Assembly: GCF_000372865.1 (NCBI RefSeq)
Contig: NZ_KB889965.1
Coordinates: 4,299,786-4,363,785, forward strand
DNA: 64,000 bases
Reading direction: 5' to 3'
Source: Methylosarcina fibrata AML-C10
Lineage (GTDB): Bacteria > Pseudomonadota > Gammaproteobacteria > Methylococcales > Methylomonadaceae
Shown here: positions 8,746 to 17,100 of the stretch, one piece after another
How positions within the stretch are numbered: position 1 is the stretch's first letter
Layout of the letters: the number at the start of each line of letters is the position of its first letter
Translations under genes and position numbers: made by a program
The notes under the pieces: generated by a model
The model's database searches: none
Told to the model about the DNA's origin: nothing
Seen by the model: only the letters and a program-made list of their open reading frames with translations

Positions 8746-8776
8746 AGGACGGCCGGCCGTTTTACAGGCGGCGCTT

Positions 8777-8809
8777 GCCCTGCATCCGAGGCATGCTCGG
8801 CTGCAGGGC
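8777..8809. terminator. Hairpin between convergent genes
   Basis: GCCCTGCA and TGCAGGGC enclose a second stem CCGAG/CTCGG, giving a long near-continuous hairpin between two convergent genes. No T-run follows on either strand, so termination is likely but not certain. Confidence 0.55.
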
Positions 8810-8820
8810 CACGCTCTAAT

Positions 8821-9519
8821 TTATTTCAAGCCGGCGCAATCCTGATATGCAGGATGAATGGTGCTCATCATCACTACGCGATGGTGCTGGTTGGCCGTAT
8901 TGTCCGGACCTTCCGCCTCGCCCATAGCCTGCACTCGAAGCTGTTCCGGCCTGGCTCCTTGTTGAATCAGCAACCGGCTGACCTCGCTCGCTCTTCTTTC
9001 CGCCAGATTCTGATTACTTTGCGCACTGCCCACCGTATCGGTGTAGGCGGTCACGTCGGCGGACGCATCGGGATGCGTTTGCAGAAATCGGCCGAGGACG
9101 GCGATTTCATCCTGGTTGATTTTAAACGGCACGGCGCTGCCGGTTTTGAAGAAGGCGGCGGCCTGATGACCCACTTCGGCCTGATGATGGTTAGGGCCGT
9201 GCACGGCCGTCAGCCACCGGCACAGCGCCTTTTCCGATTCGAATCGGTGCTTGGCGGCGGTGCGCGCAGCGTTGACCGCTTTTTCGCCTTCATCTATGTT
9301 CCAGTATTCGTCGTTTTTCCAGTGATCCAGAACCTCCGCGGCGTCCTCCAGAGCTTCTTCGGCCATTTCCTCGTGATAAATGGACTGGCCGTAATGGCCG
9401 GCGACAACGGCATCGATTTCCGAAGTCAATAAGGGAACGTCTTTGTGCGGGGGCTCCGTACAGCCGGCAAGTACGGCCGCCAGCACCGCGCAGGGCAGAG
9501 AAATTAATGGTTTGTTCAT
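8821..9519 (-). CDS. OmpA-family lipoprotein
   Basis: The 232-residue product starts with a lipoprotein signal peptide ending in the lipobox LAGC (cysteine at about residue 19). It continues with an alpha-helical, acidic region (about 35-105) and ends with an OmpA-like peptidoglycan-binding domain (from about 125), recognisable from the TAYTDTVGSAQSNQNLAERR motif followed by LRVQAMGE. Such proteins anchor the outer membrane to the cell wall. The ATG at 9519 was chosen because AGAGGA lies upstream; a start at 9549 would put ten residues before the signal peptide. It converges on the TIR-STAND gene and lies in the same direction as the exosortase-associated-type gene upstream. The helical middle is not recognised. 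Confidence 0.85.
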   Translation of the reverse strand: MNKPLISLPCAVLAAVLAGCTEPPHKDVPLLTSEIDAVVAGHYGQSIYHEEMAEEALEDAAEVLDHWKNDEYWNIDEGEKAVNAARTAAKHRFESEKALCRWLTAVHGPNHHQAEVGHQAAAFFKTGSAVPFKINQDEIAVLGRFLQTHPDASADVTAYTDTVGSAQSNQNLAERRASEVSRLLIQQGARPEQLRVQAMGEAEGPDNTANQHHRVVMMSTIHPAYQDCAGLK

Positions 9520-9595
9520 GATGGTATCCTCTTGGTCCAAATCAATCATCGCTTCCTGTAGGGAAGATGGTAACGCTGGCCGAACAATCGGCGAG

Positions 9596-10012
9596 TTAGT
9601 CGTCGCCGTCGTCCAGCGGTCCGTAGGTGGTCCAGAAACCCGGATAATGCGCGCCGAAATAGCGGGTATCTTCGCTGAAACGGTCCCACACGTAAGGAGG
9701 CGTTATATAGTCGTCGGTCGGGATGGGCGAGGTGATCAGTTCGCCGACGCCGACCAGGGACCGGCTGACCGCGTGCACTGCGCCGCGCAGAAGTCCCCAG
9801 GTAAAGCCGACGAAGATGTTTTGATCGTGACTGATGTTGATGATGTTCTTGGGCACTTCGATAAAACCGGTGGTGGTATTGAAGAAGCCCTGGCTGACTT
9901 TGGAGGAAAACCGGGACAGATAATCCTGCCGCGGCTCATCGGCGTAAGCCGACGGCCCTGACAATAAGGCGCCGGCCAGAACGCCGGCGGTAAAGAGGTT
10001 TTTTTTGTTCAT
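9596..10012 (-). CDS. TIGR04073-like exported protein (putative exosortase-associated)
   Basis: This 138-residue protein has a signal peptide (positive start, hydrophobic core, cleavage after AYA at about residue 24). The mature part reads GFFNTTTGFIEVPKNIINI, followed by a Gly-rich GFTWGLLRGAVHAVSRSLVGVGELITSP segment and PYVWDRFSE. This arrangement matches, from memory, the TIGR04073 family, found in exosortase-containing proteobacteria and of unknown function. GAGGAATTAACA precedes the ATG at 10012 and supports that start over the one at 10138. The gene lies upstream of the OmpA-like lipoprotein on the same strand, 76 bases apart, so the two may be co-transcribed. No exosortase gene is in the window. 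Confidence 0.7.
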   Translation of the reverse strand: MNKKNLFTAGVLAGALLSGPSAYADEPRQDYLSRFSSKVSQGFFNTTTGFIEVPKNIINISHDQNIFVGFTWGLLRGAVHAVSRSLVGVGELITSPIPTDDYITPPYVWDRFSEDTRYFGAHYPGFWTTYGPLDDGDD

Positions 10013-10231
10013 TGTTAATTCCTCTCGGAAGGTTAAACGATGCTGAAATCCAGGAATTCCTGAAACGAAGGTGATCAGTCGAATTCCATGGGTGAAACGA
10101 AAAGAGATCGGAATACCGAAAATCCCTTTGGCGGGCAATATATAAGATTAATATCTTAATATTGCCAGATACTGTTAAATATCGGTGAATTCATTTCCTC
10201 CTGATGGTTTTTTCCAATTCGCAAACTATGA

Positions 10232-10350
10232 CTGAGCAATCCGATAGACGTTCCAATTGAGAAACCGCCTGACGGCATTATAGGTGTCCCGGGCAATGCT
10301 GAAAACCTTTGTCTCGGTTTGCCTGGCATGTTGCCATAAAAATGGAAGGA
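10232..10350. repeat. Direct repeat copy A flanking the Uma2 gene
   Basis: The sequence from GAGCAATCCGATAGACGTTC to ATGGAAGGA is a diverged copy of 11214-11344 in the same orientation. In the 56-base core only about six bases differ; the distal half is less conserved and has small insertions. Reading frames drawn through both copies give similar peptides on the minus strand, so such ORFs are repeat artefacts. The rest of 10013-10506 shows no gene. Confidence 0.8.
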
Positions 10351-10506
10351 ACAAAGTCCGAACGGTCGGAGTGGCGACTCTCGATAGAGCGTTTTCCCAT
10401 CACTACACACAGCTCTGCTCTCGATCAAAAGACGCTTGATGGCTTTTCCAATGCAATCGAACGCGTTAAGATGGGCCTACCTAACGAACCCGCTTCGAGA
10501 CAAATC

Positions 10507-11085
10507 ATGACCAAACCAGCTGAGCGCTACGCTACTTACGAAGATTTGCTTGATCTGCCCGAGCACGTGATCGGTGAAATCATTCACGGTCAACTGATCA
10601 CCCAGCCCCGGCCGGCGCCGAGACACGCATTGGCCAGTTCCGGCATCGGCATGAAATTCGGCGATCCATATCAATTCGGCCGCGGCGGCCCCGGCGGCTG
10701 GTGGATTCTGGACGAGCCGGAACTGCATTTGGGGCCGAACGTCCTGGTTCCCGACCTGGCCGGATGGCGCCGGGAACGCTTGCCGACGTTGCCCGACGAA
10801 GCATTTTTCAGTCTCGCGCCGGACTGGATCTGCGAAGTATTATCGCCCGGCACCGCCCGCACCGACCGTGCGGTCAAAATGCCGCTTTACGCCGCCACGC
10901 AGGTCAACTGGCTGTGGCTGATCGACCCCGATCTTCGTACTCTGGAAGTTTACTCCTTGTCGGAGAGTCACTGGCTGCTCGAAGCCACCTATAAAGACGA
11001 CGACCCAGTCCGTGCGGCGCCGTTCGCGGAAGTCATGTTGCGGCTGGATGACTTGTGGGTGCCGCAGGCGCCGGAAGGGACGTGA
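10507..11085 (+). CDS. Uma2 family (DUF820) endonuclease-like protein
   Basis: The 192-residue protein matches the Uma2/DUF820 family of PD-(D/E)XK-fold proteins. It begins with the typical YATYEDLLDLPEHVIGEIIHG segment, then has VPDLAGWR (Asp83 of the PD motif) and WICEVLSPGT with Glu110, followed by the conserved Asp and Lys of the DRAVKMPLYA segment and a WLIDPDLRTLEVY strand. Family members are common in cyanobacteria and in genomes rich in mobile DNA; a nuclease activity is assumed from the fold and the cellular role is unknown. I placed the start at the ATG at 10507, where the family begins; an upstream ATG at 10309 lies inside the repeat. The gene is bracketed by two copies of a direct repeat, which hints that it moved as a cassette. 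Confidence 0.85.
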   Translation: MTKPAERYATYEDLLDLPEHVIGEIIHGQLITQPRPAPRHALASSGIGMKFGDPYQFGRGGPGGWWILDEPELHLGPNVLVPDLAGWRRERLPTLPDEAFFSLAPDWICEVLSPGTARTDRAVKMPLYAATQVNWLWLIDPDLRTLEVYSLSESHWLLEATYKDDDPVRAAPFAEVMLRLDDLWVPQAPEGT

Positions 11086-11213
11086 AAGGATAGGGATCGA
11101 GTGATGGAAGGAAAAAAATGTAATGTGCAGAGTCTGACCGCGGCCTTGTTTTGAAGACCGCCAAAAATACGCCGCTTTCCTCATTTCTTCATCCACAACT
11201 TTCAAGCCTGATT

Positions 11214-11344
11214 TGCTCAGCAATACGATAGACGTTCCAATCAAGAAACCGCTTGACGGCATTACAGGTGTCCGAGGCCACGGAGGCCACGCTGAAAACC
11301 CTCGTTCCGACTGGCCGGTGCTCATGTTCTGAAAATGGAAGGAG
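11214..11344. repeat. Direct repeat copy B flanking the Uma2 gene
   Basis: This is the second copy of the repeat at 10232-10350, same orientation, with the core CGATAGACGTTCCAAT preserved. It contains a small tandem duplication GAGGCCAC at about 11274-11290. It ends 27 bases before the hflC stop codon. Confidence 0.8.
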
Positions 11345-11370
11345 AAGGCTGGACAAGGAAGAGTTGACGC

Positions 11371-12345
11371 CTAATCGTCCGGAGGCTTTCGCTGAATCCG
11401 CTTCAACAACGCATAGAGATCGCTGTCCGTCGACAAGACGATCGTCGAATCGCGATCGATGATTTGGCGGTAGGTCTCCATGCTTTTCAGAAAGCGGAAA
11501 AATTCGGCCGCTTCGGGTTTTTGCGTATAGGCTTTGGCGTAAATTTCCGTGGCCTTGGCGTCGGCTTCTCCCCGGATTTCCTGCACGCGCTTATAAGCCA
11601 TCGATTCGATCTCGTTGATGTCGCGGTCCTTCTTGCCGGAAATTCTTGCGGCTTCGCCTTCTCCTTCGGAGCGGAACCTCTGCGCGATCTGCAAGCGTTC
11701 GCTGATCATCCGCTGATAGATGCGTTCCAGCACTTCCTGGTTGTAATTGATGCGTTTGAAGCGGACGTCGAGCAGCTCGATGCCGAATTCGGCCAGCTTC
11801 GGAGCGGCGGCCTGGAACACCTGCTTTTCGATCGCCAGCCGGCCGACGCGGATGGGGCGCAGCAAGCCGAGCGTCCCTTCCTCCAGCAGCGCGCCGCTGA
11901 CGTTTTCATCCGGCAGCGGGATGCGTTCTTTGTCCGAGCGGACGACTTCAATCAGCTCGTGCCGGGCGATCGCGGTGCGGGTTTCGCTGCCCAGGATATC
12001 CTCCAGCCGGGATTGGGCGCTGCGTTCGTCCCTGAGCCTCAGGTAATAGCGCATCGGGTCGGTGATGCGCCAGCGTGCGAAGGTGTCGACCTGCACGTAG
12101 GTCTTGTCCTTGGTCGACATTTCGACCATCGGTCCGTCCCAGGCCAGATAGCGTTTGTCGAAGCGGTTGACCTGCTGTATCAAAGGCAGCTTGAAGTTCA
12201 GGCCGGGCTCGGTGATCGGTTGGCCGACGGGCCGGCCGAACTGCGTGATGATCACCTGTTCGGTCTGATCGACCGTATACGCCGACAAAAAAAGGAGAAG
12301 GGCGCTAACGGCGGCAACGAGTAAAAAGCGTCCGGACAGGGTCAT
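11371..12345 (-). CDS. hflC: HflC, membrane protease modulator
   Basis: HflC forms with HflK a large SPFH/prohibitin-type complex in the inner membrane that surrounds FtsH and tunes its proteolysis. The 324-residue product has an N-terminal membrane anchor (about 6-24), then a band-7/SPFH domain (VDQTEQVIITQFGRPVG; TYVQVDTFARWRITDP) and a long coiled-coil region rich in Glu, Ala and Arg (about 215-280). The length matches the usual HflC. Its ATG overlaps the hflK stop by four bases (12342-12345), so translation is probably coupled. Upstream of the pair is a sensor kinase gene on the same strand with a 120-base gap. Confidence 0.93.
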   Translation of the reverse strand: MTLSGRFLLVAAVSALLLFLSAYTVDQTEQVIITQFGRPVGQPITEPGLNFKLPLIQQVNRFDKRYLAWDGPMVEMSTKDKTYVQVDTFARWRITDPMRYYLRLRDERSAQSRLEDILGSETRTAIARHELIEVVRSDKERIPLPDENVSGALLEEGTLGLLRPIRVGRLAIEKQVFQAAAPKLAEFGIELLDVRFKRINYNQEVLERIYQRMISERLQIAQRFRSEGEGEAARISGKKDRDINEIESMAYKRVQEIRGEADAKATEIYAKAYTQKPEAAEFFRFLKSMETYRQIIDRDSTIVLSTDSDLYALLKRIQRKPPDD

Positions 12346-13334
12346 TTCGGCGATACCGGCAGGTCGGAGGGAGAGGAGAGGAAGGGCAGAATCTGCTGGA
12401 CTTTGTCGTCGACGATGATTTGCTGCCTTGCTTGGGGCAGCACCTGGCCCAGCGTTTCCAGATAGATGCGGGTGCGGGTGACGTCGGGCGCCTTGACGTA
12501 TTGTTCGAGCACCGTGGTAAACGCACGGGCGTCGCCTTCGGCTTCGTTGATCCGTTTGAAGCGGTAGCCTTCGGCCTCGCGAATCTTCTGATCGGCGGCG
12601 CCCCGGGCCCTCGGCACGGCCTTGTTATATTCGCCGTTCGCCAGATTGATCAGATTTTCCCGGTCCTGCTGCGCGCGGTTGACTTCATTAAACGAGGGCT
12701 GCACCGGGACCGGTGGATTGACGTTCTTTAACTGGACCTGGTTGATCGTGACGCCCAGCCGATAACGCCGCGCCAGCTCCTGCATCCTGGACAGCACGGA
12801 ATCCTCGATTTCCTGCCGGCCGATGGTAATGATTTCATCGACCGTCCGGTCGCCGACCACTTCCCGCATGACGGCTTCGGAAAGATCGCGCAGGGTTTGG
12901 CCGGGCTCGCGCACCTCGAAAAGATAGACTTCGGGCTCGGTAATCCGGTATTGCACGATCCATTCGACCAGGGCCGAATTGAGGTCGCCGGTGACCATCG
13001 ATTTTTCCAGCGCGGCTTCGGTGCCCGGCTGGTCGGGATTGGTATAGCCCGGCGTGGAGAAGCCGAATTCCAGCTTCTGCTGACGCTGCGTCGGCACGGC
13101 GACGACGCTGTCGATGCCGAAAGGAAGTTTGGAATGCAAGCCGGACGGAACTTTATCAATGTACTTGCCGAAGCGGAGCACGATGCCTTCCGATTCGGCC
13201 GGAATCGTGAAGAAAGAGGTCCACAGGCCGATCAAAACCAGGAAAACGGTTAAGGCGGCCGCCGGCGAAACAGGCAGGGCGGCTAACCGTTCCGCCAGGG
13301 ATTTTTCATTCTCCAATGGGCTTTCTCCTTTCAT
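12342..13334 (-). CDS. hflK: HflK, membrane protease modulator
   Basis: HflK is the partner of HflC in the FtsH-associated SPFH complex. The 330-residue protein has a membrane segment (about 25-43), the SPFH core beginning IPAESEGIVLRFGKYIDKVPSGLH, a QYRITEP strand, and a C-terminal helical region (EVNRAQQDRENLI; AEGYRFKRINEAEGDA). The Gly-rich N-terminus of many HflK proteins is missing, making it shorter than the E. coli protein (about 420). The ATG at 13334 has no ribosome site in front; AAAGGAGA lies inside the first codons and points instead to a TTG start at 13316, removing six residues. The choice between them is open. Confidence 0.9.
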   Translation of the reverse strand: MKGESPLENEKSLAERLAALPVSPAAALTVFLVLIGLWTSFFTIPAESEGIVLRFGKYIDKVPSGLHSKLPFGIDSVVAVPTQRQQKLEFGFSTPGYTNPDQPGTEAALEKSMVTGDLNSALVEWIVQYRITEPEVYLFEVREPGQTLRDLSEAVMREVVGDRTVDEIITIGRQEIEDSVLSRMQELARRYRLGVTINQVQLKNVNPPVPVQPSFNEVNRAQQDRENLINLANGEYNKAVPRARGAADQKIREAEGYRFKRINEAEGDARAFTTVLEQYVKAPDVTRTRIYLETLGQVLPQARQQIIVDDKVQQILPFLSSPSDLPVSPK

Positions 13335-13454
13335 TCAATGCGGCACGGCTCTCCGTTTTTGATGCAGAACGAAAAATGCGGCCGGCTTCTTATGGTTTGA
13401 TAAGGCAAACATTACACCTTGGCGATTCCGGCAGGCAAGTCTTTTCATGCCGGC

Positions 13455-14777
13455 TCAAACGATCGGCACTTGCGCGCTGATGAGCATGCCCTGACCCGGC
13501 TGTGACCGATAGGTCAGCGTGCCGCCCAGCGTTTTTATTCTTTCCTGCATGCCTCTGAGGCCGAAACCGGCGGAAAACCGGCTCATGTCGCATCCTTTGC
13601 CGTCGTCTCTGACCTGGAGCAGCAGCCTCTTTTGCGGATCCGAACGGACGGAGAGAGAGACGTCGGCGCGGCGGGCCTCGGCGTGGCGGACCACGTTGGT
13701 CAGACACTCCTGGATGACCCGGAAAAGCTGGATGGAAACGGTGTGATCCAGTTCGTCGACCGCGTCGTCGCAACGAAGAGTCAGCGTCAGGCCGGGGTGG
13801 CGTTCCGACCAGTGCGCGACCATGTCCTCGAGCGTCGCTTTCAAGCCCAGTTCGGTCAGGATCAACGGGTGCAGTTGGTGCATCATCGAGCGCACCACGG
13901 CGATGAGATGATCGCAGATGCCGATGATGGCGGTGGTGATTTTTTTCGTATCGGCTTTTTCGTGCGCCGCGGTTACCGCCATGACCTTGATCGCGGTGAG
14001 CGACTGTCCGAGTTCGTCGTGCAGTTCCTGGGACAGCCGTTGCCGCTCGTCTTCCTGAATCTCCAGCGAATGCAGGGTCAGGGCGCGGTTTTCCCGCTGA
14101 GTTTTGTCCAGTTCCCCGGTCATGTGATTGATCGCCCGGGCGATGCGGGCATATTCGTGGGTCGAGAATTCCGGCAGCTTCTGCCGGTAGTCTCCGGTTT
14201 CGATGACCTTGAGCGCCTTCACGATCACCGAAATCGCCCGGATCGCCTTGTTGAAAACCACGTGCACGGCCAGAAAAGTAAACAGCATCAGAAAGAAAAT
14301 GGAGATAAAAAAAGCCATGCTTTCCTGCCAGGCTTCGGTGATTTCATCGAGTGGATTGGCCATGATGACGAGGCTGATCTGTTCTCCGCGCGGGGTGGTG
14401 ATTCGGTGTTCCGCCATCGGATAGTGCGCTCCGACCAGATTGACGAACCATCGAGGCGGCTTTTCTCTTCCTTCCGCGGCCAGCGCGTCGTGAGTGAAGC
14501 GGATGATCTGACCGGACTGTTTTTTCAACTGGATGCTCAAATGCCGGGTTTCCTTGAGCGTATTCAATTGAGCGAACCAATCGGCCTCTTCCGGCGGCGA
14601 CGTTTTCGACAGTTGGGCGAAACCGAAGGTAATCAATTGCACCGCTAGATGGATCGAGGAATCGATTTCCTTTTCGACGGCATTTCGCGCTTGCCAGATG
14701 GCGATCGAGCCGCCCAGGAATAGGATAAAAAGTGAAAAAAATGCGATCCTTATATTCAGTTGAGAGCGTAACGTCAT
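13455..14777 (-). CDS. MoxY/MxaY-like NarX-type sensor histidine kinase
   Basis: The 440-residue kinase has a membrane segment at 10-28, an extracytoplasmic domain of about 120 residues (30-150) resembling the LapD/MoxY sensor domain, a second membrane segment (155-175), a HAMP linker, and a HisKA_3 dimerisation domain with phospho-acceptor His253 in QELHDELGQSL. The ATPase domain follows (ECLTNVVRHAEA; VRDDGKGC; GFGLRGMQERI). Kinases of this type control methanol dehydrogenase genes: MoxY in Paracoccus, MxaY in Methylotuvimicrobium buryatense, where it governs the lanthanide-dependent switch. Position near the mxa cluster and the NarL-type regulators at 26402 and 27723 support the same role, but no regulator gene is directly adjacent. 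Orthology with MxaY is inference. Confidence 0.8.
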   Translation of the reverse strand: MTLRSQLNIRIAFFSLFILFLGGSIAIWQARNAVEKEIDSSIHLAVQLITFGFAQLSKTSPPEEADWFAQLNTLKETRHLSIQLKKQSGQIIRFTHDALAAEGREKPPRWFVNLVGAHYPMAEHRITTPRGEQISLVIMANPLDEITEAWQESMAFFISIFFLMLFTFLAVHVVFNKAIRAISVIVKALKVIETGDYRQKLPEFSTHEYARIARAINHMTGELDKTQRENRALTLHSLEIQEDERQRLSQELHDELGQSLTAIKVMAVTAAHEKADTKKITTAIIGICDHLIAVVRSMMHQLHPLILTELGLKATLEDMVAHWSERHPGLTLTLRCDDAVDELDHTVSIQLFRVIQECLTNVVRHAEARRADVSLSVRSDPQKRLLLQVRDDGKGCDMSRFSAGFGLRGMQERIKTLGGTLTYRSQPGQGMLISAQVPIV

Positions 14778-14925
14778 GTATTTTATGGAATTATAATTTA
14801 TTAAAACGGGGTATTATTAAGGCATGCGATGCCGGCCGCCATAGGAAAATATCTTTTTTTCAGCGTTGATAAAAATCGAGTAATAAAAAATGCTATGTTG
14901 CCGGTTTTTTTTAAGCTGGTGATTT

Positions 14926-15882
14926 ATGAAAGTTATGTTAATGGCGGCATTGCTGATCCTCTGCGGCAATGCCTATTCGGAAACGGTTTTTGTCACGCTG
15001 GAAAAAGATAATGCCCTGGCGATTGTCGATCCCGAGGCCGGCCAACTGATCAAAACGGTGGCGGTGGGTCAGCGGCCTCGGGGCATCGCGATCAGTAAGG
15101 ATTTCCGGCAACTCTATGTGGCGGCCAGTGACGACGATACTATCCAGGTGGTGGATATCGACACGATGAAAGTCGTGGGCAACCTGCCGTCCGGCAAGGA
15201 TCCCGAGACCTTTGCCGTCAACCCTAAAGGCGACTTGCTCTTTGCTTCCAACGAGGATGACGGCCGGGTCACCGCAATCGACATCCAAAAGCAAAAAGCC
15301 ATCAAGGAAATTCCGGTTGGCGTGGAGCCGGAGGGGATTACGGTCAGCCCCGATGAAAAATGGGTGGCCAGCGCCTCGGAAGCCACCAATATGGTACACT
15401 GGATAGACCGCAAGACGTTGGCCGTGGCGGATAATACCCTGGTCGATCCGCGCCCGCGCGCTTTGAGTTTTACGCAGGACAGCAAGCAGCTCTGGGTGAC
15501 CTCGGAAATGGCCGGAACGGTAACCGTGATTGATGCCGAATCGCGGCAGATAATCAAGAATATAAAATTTGAAATTCCCGGTCTGACCGCCGGCAAAATC
15601 CAGCCGGTCGGCGTCGTCATCGATGAAAAGCGGCAATGGGCTTATGTGGCTTTGGGGCCCGCCAACCGGGTGGCGCAAATCAATGCCCAAACGCTGGAAC
15701 CTGAAAAATATTTTCTGGTGGGACAGCGGGTCTGGAATCTGGCTTTTTCGCCCAAGCAGGACAGGCTTTATACGACCAACGGAGTCAGCAACGATATTTC
15801 AATTATCGATCTTGAGCGGATGGAAGTCGCCAAATCGATAGGCGTTGGCCAATACCCTTGGGGGATCGCGGTGAAACCGTAG
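14926..15882 (+). CDS. YVTN-type beta-propeller protein (PQQ-catabolism associated)
   Basis: The 318-residue protein has a signal peptide (MKVMLMAALLILCGNAYSET) and then about seven YVTN/YncE-type blades, each with repeats such as VAVGQRPRGIAISKDFRQLYVAASDDDTIQVVD. This fits the beta-propeller family found with PQQ-dependent alcohol dehydrogenases in methylotrophs (TIGR03866-like). Its role is unproven; a periplasmic chaperone-like or binding role for the quinoprotein system is often proposed. The gene is divergent from the sensor kinase at 14777 and convergent with the PepSY gene. The intergenic stretch upstream (14778-14925) is AT-rich, suitable for two promoters. Confidence 0.8.
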   Translation: MKVMLMAALLILCGNAYSETVFVTLEKDNALAIVDPEAGQLIKTVAVGQRPRGIAISKDFRQLYVAASDDDTIQVVDIDTMKVVGNLPSGKDPETFAVNPKGDLLFASNEDDGRVTAIDIQKQKAIKEIPVGVEPEGITVSPDEKWVASASEATNMVHWIDRKTLAVADNTLVDPRPRALSFTQDSKQLWVTSEMAGTVTVIDAESRQIIKNIKFEIPGLTAGKIQPVGVVIDEKRQWAYVALGPANRVAQINAQTLEPEKYFLVGQRVWNLAFSPKQDRLYTTNGVSNDISIIDLERMEVAKSIGVGQYPWGIAVKP

Positions 15883-15893
15883 CGGCGGCGGGG

Positions 15894-15926
15894 CTCCAGT
15901 TCCAGCGCTTTGAGCTGGAACTGGAA
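15894..15926. terminator. Bidirectional hairpin between convergent genes
   Basis: An 11-base perfect stem (CCAGTTCCAGC / GCTGGAACTGG) with a seven-base loop lies just after the propeller stop and just after the PepSY stop on the other strand. T-rich sequence follows at a distance, so it is a likely shared terminator. Confidence 0.65.
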
Positions 15927-15932
15927 ATTCCA

Positions 15933-16457
15933 TTATCTTTTTTCGTCGGCTTCCTCGCCGATTTCCCACTCTTCGGTGGATACCTCGATTATTTTGCCGT
16001 TGGCCGCGTTCACTTCGACCTTGGTTTCAGTGCCTTTCTCGTTGACGATATCGAACTCATAACTGGCATCGCCGTTGCTTTCGATTTCGTACTCGACTTC
16101 CACAATCTTTCCCGGATGGGCTTTAAGGGCAATGGCCGCGGCTTCTTTTTCGGAGATTTTCATGTTTTTCTTGAAAGCCTCGCTATCGGCGCTCTCGGCC
16201 TCGCCTTCCGTTTCGGTTATCTTCCCGGTTTCAACGTCGCAGATGAATTCCCATTCGTTGCCTTTGGAATCCTTTATTTCGAATTCATACAGGGATTTGC
16301 CGGACCTATTCAGTTTTTCCAGCTTGACCAATTCTCCGGGTTTTTGTTTCTGGATGGCGGCAATGCAAGTTTCAATGCTTTGAGCAGCCGCATAACTCAT
16401 GGAGGCGGGCACGGCCAGGCCGAGGGCCAGTACGAGCGAAATGGATTTTGTTTTCAT
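15933..16457 (-). CDS. Periplasmic double-PepSY-domain acidic protein
   Basis: The 174-residue protein has a signal peptide (cleavage after SYA, about residue 23) and two PepSY-like units (about 27-85 and 95-160). Each has an alpha helix followed by strands reading YEFEIKDSKGNEWEFICD and YEFDIVNEKGTETKVEVN. It is strongly acidic, above all in the C-terminal tail. This recalls LanPepSY of Methylobacillus flagellatus, a two-PepSY periplasmic protein shown to bind lanthanides; from memory the layout is the same, but I cannot test homology. It lies at the 3' end of the mxa gene row (38 bases after the membrane protein gene), so co-transcription with mxaL is possible. A metal-binding role is inference. 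Confidence 0.75.
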   Translation of the reverse strand: MKTKSISLVLALGLAVPASMSYAAAQSIETCIAAIQKQKPGELVKLEKLNRSGKSLYEFEIKDSKGNEWEFICDVETGKITETEGEAESADSEAFKKNMKISEKEAAAIALKAHPGKIVEVEYEIESNGDASYEFDIVNEKGTETKVEVNAANGKIIEVSTEEWEIGEEADEKR

Positions 16458-16495
16458 GGTGATTTCCTCGGTAAGTGAGCTCTGAAAAAACGATC

Positions 16496-17053
16496 TTATC
16501 CTGCGTCCTCTCCAAAAAATCCGGCTTTTTCTCCCTCGTTGGCCGTGACCTCCGATTTTTTGGAAAGCGGAGTCATTGTATCCGAAATACGGCTCGCTAA
16601 CATCGCTCCCGACGCCAAAATAAACAGCGGCCAGAAATAATCATCGAAATATCCGATAGAGATTGCTGTCAGGCAGAGAAAGACGCCCATGAAACAGTTT
16701 CGCCAGCCCGTATGCAGGCCGTCCAGGTAAATGGTTAACGCCAGTATCAACAGCACGATCAAGCCGGCTTCTTCGTGAAAGATTCTGCCGGTCCTATGGT
16801 AGGCGTAAACGACGAGCGCAGCGAACAGCCCGCCCGACCAGTGCAGCGCTTGGCGGACAAGCCCGGCCGGATCTTCGCCGTTGTGCCGGGCTCGGTAATA
16901 ACCGGGAAGGATAGCCAGGGCGCCGAACAAAACTGTCATGAGCAGCCAGTAATCATGGCTGGCGTCACGATAAGCACGGGCAATCACGATGCCGAGCAGC
17001 GACAACGCCAGCCGTACGATAAAAAGATGATGATTCGATTGCAGTCTGTGCAT
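16496..17053 (-). CDS. Six-helix membrane protein downstream of mxaL
   Basis: I do not recognise a family. The 185-residue product has about six hydrophobic segments (near 10-26, 32-50, 70-85, 95-112, 119-137 and 141-157), so it is an integral inner-membrane protein. A hydrophilic C-terminal tail of about 25 residues, rich in Ser, Lys and Glu, follows. It sits 47 bases after mxaL and 38 before the PepSY gene, in the same direction, so it is probably part of the mxa transcript. No catalytic motif is visible. It could help the maturation complex or the PepSY protein at the membrane; neither is shown. Confidence 0.7.
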   Translation of the reverse strand: MHRLQSNHHLFIVRLALSLLGIVIARAYRDASHDYWLLMTVLFGALAILPGYYRARHNGEDPAGLVRQALHWSGGLFAALVVYAYHRTGRIFHEEAGLIVLLILALTIYLDGLHTGWRNCFMGVFLCLTAISIGYFDDYFWPLFILASGAMLASRISDTMTPLSKKSEVTANEGEKAGFFGEDAG

Positions 17054-17100
17054 GGTCGTAATGTCTTCTCAAGAAAAGGGAAACGGTGGCATCGGCTGGA

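Noticed and set aside
10156-10428. Minus-strand ORF of 90 codons upstream of Uma2
   Set aside because: Most of it is the translated direct repeat; the matching ORF at 10840-11325 arises from the other copy.
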